From contig ABHI01000001.1 of the NCBI GenBank assembly GCA_000171875.1, forward strand, positions 186,001 to 250,000: a DNA stretch of 64,000 nucleotides, read 5' to 3'. This DNA comes from Flavobacteriales bacterium ALC-1. Lineage in GTDB: Bacteria > Bacteroidota > Bacteroidia > Flavobacteriales > Flavobacteriaceae. Under the pieces are notes generated by a model. The model had not been told where the DNA came from. It did no database searches and was given only the letters and a program-made list of their open reading frames with translations. Both the position numbers and the translations under genes were made by a program. Every line of letters begins with the position of its first letter. The stretch's first letter is position 1. Below, in pieces: positions 56,517 to 64,000 of the stretch.

Positions 56517-57563
56517 TTATCTAAAACTAAATGCGATACCTAATGTAGCTGTATTATACTTTTGAAAGGTATAATCTGCAAAGATCTTAAAGAAGGCCAA
56601 ATTTAATCTTGTACCCAAAGTAGCGCGCATTCCGTTAGCCTCAAAATCTAAATTTATTGGATTAGATATAGTTTCATCAATAGTACCTATCTGATTTCCG
56701 CTACCATCTTCTACATCATAAGTTAATGTATAGTCTCCTTTCATTTTGGCTGTAGTTTTACCATTATTATAACCTACACTACCATAGAATGTAATTATTT
56801 TAAGGTCTATTGAAGCTAAAGCTTGAACCGTCCATGTATTCATCTTAAATTCAGCCTCACCATTATTTACTGAAACATCATCGGTTGTAGATTCATCATT
56901 AATTGCATAAGTCACTTTCATATTTGTAAATGCACCTAAGATTGAGATACTAAGTGGTAACTTATCCATTGGACCTAAGTATTGTGTTAAATCGTGCTGT
57001 AAACCAAAACCTATTAAGTTTGCTTCTACATCATCATCAAAATTTAAATCAGGCACAAATCTTGCTTTAATATCTGTTTTAAAAGGCAATCCAAATCCAA
57101 CCTGTACTGTTGGAGCTGGTACTGCATTTACTGGCAAATCTTCTGTGATTCCTCCAGGCATATTAAAAGACGCTACTTTAAAAGTCCCATCTCCAACCGG
57201 AATGGAAATATCTATTGTAGTTTCTACATCATTTTCGCTCATCACTGTTTGCAATTCTGATTCACCATTCGGTAGGGTAACAAACGAGTAATCACTAGGC
57301 ACAAATGCAAATGCTTGAGCCTTATCTGGAACAAGAGAAGCATTAAACCCTATCGTAATATCAAAACCAAACTTTTTATGAACCTTGGCAGTGGTTGTCC
57401 ATCCTCCATTCATACTATACATTAAACCTTCCATAGCTGGGTTTAGATAGTTTTGAGTTAGCAAGCTTGCATCATCTGCTGCAAGTAAAAGGCTTTCTAA
57501 TTCTTGTGCTTTACTCAATTGCATACTAACAATCAAAATAAATAAAGTAAAAATTTTTTTCAT
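56517..57563 (-). CDS. DUF6588-like outer membrane protein
   Basis: 348 residues with signal peptide (ending SKAQ). The body has alternating beta sequence, PAPTVQVGFGLPFKTDIKAR and a C-terminal strand FKIFADYTFQ, GIAFSFR, so a beta-barrel is likely. I associate it with DUF6588, from memory. Function unknown. It lies between mdh and gyrB with its own hairpin terminator. Confidence 0.75.
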   Translation of the reverse strand: MKKIFTLFILIVSMQLSKAQELESLLLAADDASLLTQNYLNPAMEGLMYSMNGGWTTTAKVHKKFGFDITIGFNASLVPDKAQAFAFVPSDYSFVTLPNGESELQTVMSENDVETTIDISIPVGDGTFKVASFNMPGGITEDLPVNAVPAPTVQVGFGLPFKTDIKARFVPDLNFDDDVEANLIGFGLQHDLTQYLGPMDKLPLSISILGAFTNMKVTYAINDESTTDDVSVNNGEAEFKMNTWTVQALASIDLKIITFYGSVGYNNGKTTAKMKGDYTLTYDVEDGSGNQIGTIDETISNPINLDFEANGMRATLGTRLNLAFFKIFADYTFQKYNTATLGIAFSFR

Positions 57564-57670
57564 GACGTTTTTGGGTTACGATTGCGGTAAAATTATGAAA
57601 AAAAAGCTAAAAAAATGTATTTCATCGATTTTTTTTGCATTTAAACGTTGAATTATGAATTATAAGACAT

Positions 57671-57700
57671 AAAAAAACACCCATAGAAGGGTGTTTTTTT
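57671..57700 (-). terminator. Terminator downstream of gyrB
   Basis: 12-base arms AAAAAAACACCC and GGGTGTTTTTTT, 6-base loop. Confidence 0.85.
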
Positions 57701-57721
57701 ATCAAATTTTACTGTTAACTA

Positions 57722-59695
<1,974 letters not shown>

Positions 59696-59706
59696 TTATG
59701 GCATAA

Positions 59707-59732
59707 AAAAATGACACAATTGTATCATTTTT
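59707..59732. promoter_or_regulatory. 26-bp imperfect palindrome in the gyrB leader
   Basis: Arms AAAATGAcACAA / TTGTaTCATTTT around ACAATTGT, one mismatched pair, between the gyrB -7 box and its start, 36-61 bases upstream. Could be an operator or a leader hairpin. Confidence 0.55.
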
Positions 59733-59741
59733 GAATACTAA

Positions 59742-59749
59742 CAAATATA
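59742..59749 (-). promoter_or_regulatory. -7 promoter box (TATATTTG) for gyrB
   Basis: Consensus TAnnTTTG on the minus strand 71 bases before gyrB; no -33 TTG at 19-20 bases. Confidence 0.45.
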
Positions 59750-59967
59750 CGAATTAAAGACCCTTTTTAAAAGCATTTTATCGATTGATAGCAATAATTA
59801 TCAACATTTGTTAATTACTTAAAAACGTCTTAAAACACCTTAAAAGCACTTTAAAATTGATTTACGGTATTTTTAAACTCTTATAAAAAATATAAAAACA
59901 CTAAATCGTCTTAGAACTAAAATTTCATGTTTTATCAAGTTTTAAAATTGCTTAAAACCATCCATAA

Positions 59968-60783
59968 TTAGGACGTCTTATTCAATGACAATTTATCCCA
60001 TTTCCAAATCATGAAAGTTACAATTAGAAACACACCATTAAAGATAAGAATGGAACCTATAAAGGAAGGCCAAGTATCAAAAGACGCATTGTTCGTAGTA
60101 TATAATATGGTCTCACCAGAATTGGAATTCGTAATCAAATGCCTACTGGCCCAATTATTCCCTAAATGCAGTCCTATAGGAAAGAATAAAGTCCTAGATT
60201 TTAACAACCCCGTAGAAAACCAAATATGCCCTACAGGAATAATGATCATCAACATAATCATATGTCCTGCATTTTGCATTACACTCTCATCTAAAACATG
60301 AATTGACATAAACAGAATCGAAAAAATAACATTAGCAATTATGACATTAGATTTTTCAATAGTTTTTTTAAACAAATACCCTCTAAAGAGAAACTCTTCT
60401 ACCGCGACAGTTGGCAGAATGTAGTATAAAGCCATCAATATGGCTTTATAATTTACGACCTCACTTATAACAAAAGCTTCCCCAGCATATAAAGCTCTTG
60501 CATATTTATCTGCTAAAAGTGCGATTGCTCCAATTAATATACCAAGTGGTAAAAACAAGAGATTTCTAATTTTTAAATTTAGACCTATTTCTGATAAGGA
60601 TTTATTTTCGGATTTGTATAATATCCAGGTTGTAACACCTAATAAAATTGCAGCTGTATAAGGGAAATATGCTTTTACAACACCTTTATTTATTACATTA
60701 CTTAATATTAAGGCTGAAGCAAATAGCAGTAATGCTAATAACATTCGAGTTGCTGATGGATACTTATTTAATAGTCTTTTCAT
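59968..60783 (-). CDS. CPBP-family intramembrane protease/immunity-type protein
   Basis: 271 residues with several membrane helices. All three CPBP motifs are kept: EEFLFR (Glu129-Glu130, Arg134), FMSIH (His162) and HLGNN (His206, Asn210). Could process lipidated or membrane peptides, or act as self-immunity to bacteriocins; the family covers both. Starts 5 bases after the next gene upstream (60788-61498), so co-transcribed with it. Confidence 0.88.
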   Translation of the reverse strand: MKRLLNKYPSATRMLLALLLFASALILSNVINKGVVKAYFPYTAAILLGVTTWILYKSENKSLSEIGLNLKIRNLLFLPLGILIGAIALLADKYARALYAGEAFVISEVVNYKAILMALYYILPTVAVEEFLFRGYLFKKTIEKSNVIIANVIFSILFMSIHVLDESVMQNAGHMIMLMIIIPVGHIWFSTGLLKSRTLFFPIGLHLGNNWASRHLITNSNSGETILYTTNNASFDTWPSFIGSILIFNGVFLIVTFMIWKWDKLSLNKTS

Positions 60784-60787
60784 TGAT

Positions 60788-61498
60788 TTAGCTACTTATG
60801 GTTTGAACAATTTTAGAATTGGATTTTAACAGGTATTTTAAGAATAGAAGAGTGAGAATTGATGGAAAGAGTCCTTTTATAAGATGATAAAATAACCAAT
60901 CCCAATCGACAAGGTTAGTTTTAGACACTTCCATATAAATTAATTCTCCAAAAGGTGCTGATTCATAAAACATACTCATCAAGAAATTATAACCTAAATG
61001 AAATCCTAAGGCCAACATAATAGATTTAGTTTTATAAAAACTATAAGCCCAAACATAACCTGTAAACCCTGTAATTAACACAACATAAAGTATAGAAATG
61101 ATTTTACTATTTAGCATACCATAAGAGAACACATGGTAAATACCGAAGACAATTGCAGATAAAAATATGGCTTTCTTTGCCCCTATTCTTCGAGTAAGTA
61201 TATATAAAATTGCTCCTCTAAACACTAAATCTTCCGTTAATGCAGATCTAATGTGATAAACAAACGATTCAAAAATTAAGCTGTAATTGATTTCACCATT
61301 TAATTGCCATTCTACATTTAATACAAAAGTCTCAATTGCAATCCACATAAGGCAAAGTGACATCATAAACAACATACCAATAATAAACTGAAGTAACCTT
61401 TTTGGGTAAGGAATGATGCCTAAAATTTCGATGGTTTTTTTCTCAAAAAAATGCACAAGCACCCATGAGACTATTATTATTACTAATAATCCAATCAT
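60788..61498 (-). CDS. CPBP-family intramembrane protein, second copy
   Basis: 236 residues, membrane helices throughout. Motifs EDLVFR (Glu89-Asp90, Arg94; Asp replaces the second Glu), FGIYH (His122) and HLGYN (His167, Asn171). Only distantly alike to the neighbouring copy. Follows the HTH-DUF4870 gene by 23 bases; the three genes look like one unit. Confidence 0.85.
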   Translation of the reverse strand: MIGLLVIIIVSWVLVHFFEKKTIEILGIIPYPKRLLQFIIGMLFMMSLCLMWIAIETFVLNVEWQLNGEINYSLIFESFVYHIRSALTEDLVFRGAILYILTRRIGAKKAIFLSAIVFGIYHVFSYGMLNSKIISILYVVLITGFTGYVWAYSFYKTKSIMLALGFHLGYNFLMSMFYESAPFGELIYMEVSKTNLVDWDWLFYHLIKGLFPSILTLLFLKYLLKSNSKIVQTISS

Positions 61499-61521
61499 AA
61501 TATATAAAATTTTAAAAGTGT

Positions 61522-62091
61522 TTAAACCTGTTTAGGTTTTAAAAAAGGAATTGATAAGGGATACTTATAGGTACCGGAATCTAGAGCAGACATTAAATTT
61601 TTGATATTGACAATTAAACCGAATAGAAAAACAGCTGCTGTTCCAAAATAATTGATCCCAGGAAATGGAAAAAATAAAAGTAATGACACAATTATTAAGA
61701 GGTTAATTGTACAATGAAAATTAATTACGGCACGTCCATGTTGGTCATAAACCTTATTATCTTGTGCTTTACTAATCCAAATAAAAAGTGGAAATAATAC
61801 ATTTGCGAAAGGAATAATTAGTCCGAAAAACGGAGATCCATGTAAAAGCAACATCCATTTTCTCTGAATTGTTTCTTCCTTAGGATTCTCAAGTTTCAGC
61901 AAATCATCGACTTCAACATCTAAGCCAACAGCCAACAATTTTACGGTTTGCAAATGCGGTTGCACTTCGCCTTTTTCTATACGTTGAATTGTACGTACAC
62001 CAACCGTAGTTTTATCTGCAAGCTCTTCTTGCGTAAATCCTTTTAACTTGCGCTGATATAATAAATTATCTTTTAAAGTTTGTTTTTTCAT
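61522..62091 (-). CDS. XRE-type HTH regulator fused to a DUF4870 membrane domain
   Basis: 189 residues. HTH_3 domain at about 8-62 (LLYQRKLKGFTQEELADKTT, VGVRTIQRIEKG), then a membrane part (about 80-185) with DUF4870-like WISKAQDNKVYDQHGRAVINF. A DNA-binding head attached to a membrane domain suggests sensing of envelope state. Likely controls the CPBP pair downstream. Confidence 0.88.
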   Translation of the reverse strand: MKKQTLKDNLLYQRKLKGFTQEELADKTTVGVRTIQRIEKGEVQPHLQTVKLLAVGLDVEVDDLLKLENPKEETIQRKWMLLLHGSPFFGLIIPFANVLFPLFIWISKAQDNKVYDQHGRAVINFHCTINLLIIVSLLLFFPFPGINYFGTAAVFLFGLIVNIKNLMSALDSGTYKYPLSIPFLKPKQV

Positions 62092-62196
62092 TTTGCATTA
62101 TTTGTTGGTACAAATCTATGCTATCAACTTGGTTTTCCTCACGCCATTTAAATGTCACCTAACTGTCATTTATAGGTATATATAGGTTTTGAGACT

Positions 62197-62985
62197 TTAA
62201 TACGCTAATTCTTTTTCAATTTCATTAATAATGGCATCACATAATCTCCCTTGTTCCATAAGTGTGGCTTGGCCAACTTTTATATTAGACATATAAAACC
62301 TTAACTCCTCTATAAGTTTAGAATTACTACTTAAATCAAAAATCAAAACCCTAGCCTCTTCTTCACTAATAAAAGGGTCACATTTTTGTAAAATCTGGTT
62401 ATCTCCTTCTGTAACGTGACAATTATCCCACATATAATTTTGAATCTTTGATGGAATTAAACCTCGTATCATTTTACGATATGGAGGATTAATACCCATA
62501 GTCTGTTGATAACGTTTTAATCCATTGCCATGATAAAATGGTAATCTATTTCTAAGTGTTACATTTTGAATAAATGATAGCTCACCAGAACTTTTAAGCT
62601 CTTCGTAAGTTGAGGACTGCATTAACATAGGCCATATCTGACTTGCATGAAAATAGGAGGTTAAAATATCCCATTGAGAAGTAGAAATATCATCTTCACC
62701 TTCAGCATGAGATAATACTAAACTACCAGCTACAAAAACATCTTGATAAAAATCTTGATTAAGTTCTATGGCATTTCTATCAGAAATTAAGTCTTCCTTT
62801 AAACGCGTTAAATACTCCTTTTCTTTAATCCGTTCTTTTCTATTTTCATTCCAATTATTAATCTGTAGTGCTATTAAAATACCAATTACCACAAGTATAA
62901 TTTCACCAATAGCGTATTTGAAGTATTCAGTTGTTTTTCCTGTTTCCAAGAGGTTATAGCGTATTTTACGAAAGAATTTAATCAT
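62197..62985 (-). CDS. DUF6090-family membrane protein
   Basis: 262 residues: MIKFFRKIRYNLLETGKTTE, then one helix (about 26-45, IGEIILVVIGILIALQINNW) and a helical C-terminal part starting NWNENRKERIKEKEYL. Matches DUF6090 by its start. Function unknown. Stop of the upstream S41 gene is 2 bases before the start, so co-transcribed. Confidence 0.85.
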   Translation of the reverse strand: MIKFFRKIRYNLLETGKTTEYFKYAIGEIILVVIGILIALQINNWNENRKERIKEKEYLTRLKEDLISDRNAIELNQDFYQDVFVAGSLVLSHAEGEDDISTSQWDILTSYFHASQIWPMLMQSSTYEELKSSGELSFIQNVTLRNRLPFYHGNGLKRYQQTMGINPPYRKMIRGLIPSKIQNYMWDNCHVTEGDNQILQKCDPFISEEEARVLIFDLSSNSKLIEELRFYMSNIKVGQATLMEQGRLCDAIINEIEKELAY

Positions 62986-62987
62986 TA

Positions 62988-64000
62988 CTAATTCTTTAAG
63001 TCTTTCATAATTTCCTCAATGGCTTTATCTAATTGTGGTTGATTACCAGTTAAACGATCTTTAAAATCTTCTTTTACATAAATATCTGGTGTTACACCTG
63101 TTTTTTCTAAATTATCACCATTTAAACCATAACAACCCCAAGACGGCAATCTATAGAATGAGCCATCTACTAAACCTGCTCCAGAGGTAAAAATAATCCA
63201 ACGATAGGTTTCTGTACCAATAATTTTTCCTAATCCTAATGCTTTAAAACCAGCTGAGGTAACTTCTGCATCACTTAAAGATTGTTCATTAACTAATATA
63301 ATAATTGGTTTGGCTGCTGGTCCGAAATTAGGTTGTGGAGCCAGTTTCCCTTCTCTGTATTTCCATTGTGCATAAGGTTTTTGAGACAAAAATCGTAGCA
63401 CATCATCATGTACATTACCACCTGTATTATTTCTTAAATCTAAAATAAGAGCATCTCTGTTATAAGCTTCTGAAACCATTTCGCGTCTAAAGTTGTTCAA
63501 TTCTCCTCCACCCATATTTTTCATGTGTACATAAGCGATCTTCTTACTACTTTTACTATCAACATAAGATTGGTTAGACGCTACCCATTCATCATATAAT
63601 AAACCTCGCAAACTAAATGTTGCAATAGGATGAATATTAACCGTAATCATACTCCCATTTCTGTCAAACACCAATTGCAATTCATTCTCCATAGATGGTT
63701 TAGAGAAGTATAATTCTCGATTCATTTTTGCATCCACAGCTTCACCACTAACATGGGTTAAAATATCGCCTGGTCTTATATCTTTTCCTGCAATATCGCT
63801 AGGGCTTTTTGCTATAATACGTGCCACTTTATATGGATTGTCCTTAGAAAAAACAATACCCGTTTCTAGAGTTCTACTACCATAATAAGGTCTATCTTCC
63901 TGTCCTTGAGTTCTAAACCCAAAATGAGACGTATTAAGCTCCCCTAACATATCATTAAATAGTAAACTTAGTTGTGAACGTTTAGTAATGTAAGGCAAAA
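62988..64000 (-). CDS. Tricorn-like S41 peptidase, 5' end outside the window
   Basis: 336 residues in the window, open at its 5' edge; the N-terminus should contain a further several hundred residues. Visible: tricorn C1-like segment (LLFNDMLGELNTSHFGFR), PDZ domain (ARIIAKSPSDIAGKDIRPGD), and the S41 fold ALILDLRNNTGG with catalytic Ser in NEQSLSDAEVTSAGFK and a C-terminal GTET segment. Probably a periplasmic serine protease. Confidence 0.9.
   Translation of the reverse strand, partial: LPYITKRSQLSLLFNDMLGELNTSHFGFRTQGQEDRPYYGSRTLETGIVFSKDNPYKVARIIAKSPSDIAGKDIRPGDILTHVSGEAVDAKMNRELYFSKPSMENELQLVFDRNGSMITVNIHPIATFSLRGLLYDEWVASNQSYVDSKSSKKIAYVHMKNMGGGELNNFRREMVSEAYNRDALILDLRNNTGGNVHDDVLRFLSQKPYAQWKYREGKLAPQPNFGPAAKPIIILVNEQSLSDAEVTSAGFKALGLGKIIGTETYRWIIFTSGAGLVDGSFYRLPSWGCYGLNGDNLEKTGVTPDIYVKEDFKDRLTGNQPQLDKAIEEIMKDLKN

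Overview
The window reads as chromosomal DNA of a marine-type member of the Flavobacteriaceae (Bacteroidota). The signs are low GC (mostly about 33-37% in rows counted by hand), promoters of the TTG / TAnnTTTG type, type IX secretion (T9SS) cargo with gliding-motility-type C-terminal domains, a PorP/SprF-family protein, a fused SecDF, an archaeal/eukaryotic-type ProS, a GSCFA protein and DUF6090/DUF6588-type proteins. No phage, plasmid, IS element, rRNA or CRISPR was seen. Genus cannot be fixed from the sequence alone.

Layout. 1-5430: tail of an unknown gene, an EF-hand protein, two small conserved proteins, rhlE, a secreted protein, a uracil-DNA-glycosylase-like protein, yaaA and a VOC protein. 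5558-16414: housekeeping and envelope genes (rluD-PASTA facing ddl-coaD, HEAT protein, GSCFA, alaS, then an M23 peptidase-MerR-lemA-TPM-TPM run). 16503-20674: a TonB-receptor-like barrel and der. 21013-30428: LysM protein, then a surface cluster of repeat adhesin with type B sorting domain, PorP/SprF-like protein and OmpA-family protein. 30453-36713: frameshifted membrane gene, era, rpsT, tRNA-Glu, proS, a Trp/Gly- and Ser/Arg-rich lipoprotein and a broken FadL/OmpP1-like gene. 36793-43400: a 2052-residue T9SS protein with 13 repeats and a small secreted partner. 43595-48495: folE, cysS, yidD, lgt, a DUF192 lipoprotein and a hydrolase. 48586-59671: a second modular T9SS protein, secDF, DUF4412-like protein, mdh, DUF6588-like protein and gyrB. 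59968-64000: two CPBP proteins behind an HTH-DUF4870 regulator, a DUF6090 protein and an S41/tricorn-like protease cut by the window edge.

How the genes fit together. Several loci serve the cell envelope: SecDF and Lgt for export and lipoprotein maturation, YidD for membrane protein insertion, and two large T9SS substrates with neighbours (SprF-like, OmpA) that typically accompany type B cargo. The 2052-residue and the 692-residue T9SS proteins share the same N-terminal modules but end in different sorting domains, so modules have been shuffled.

The most unusual signal is a set of clustered single-base losses, mostly in short homopolymers, that break or locally scramble at least five plus-strand genes (about 16264-16311, 23089-23131, 24040-24081, 26108-26137, 30495-30590, 35395-35545). 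In each the coding frame can be followed through by adding single bases, so the cause is either assembly error or very recent decay. Other notable structures are a 54-bp perfect palindrome at 36727-36780, a six-copy 7-bp tandem repeat at 16416-16457, an 18-bp inverted repeat plus duplicated tail at yidD, and short dispersed palindromic elements, one of them inserted in frame inside a gene.
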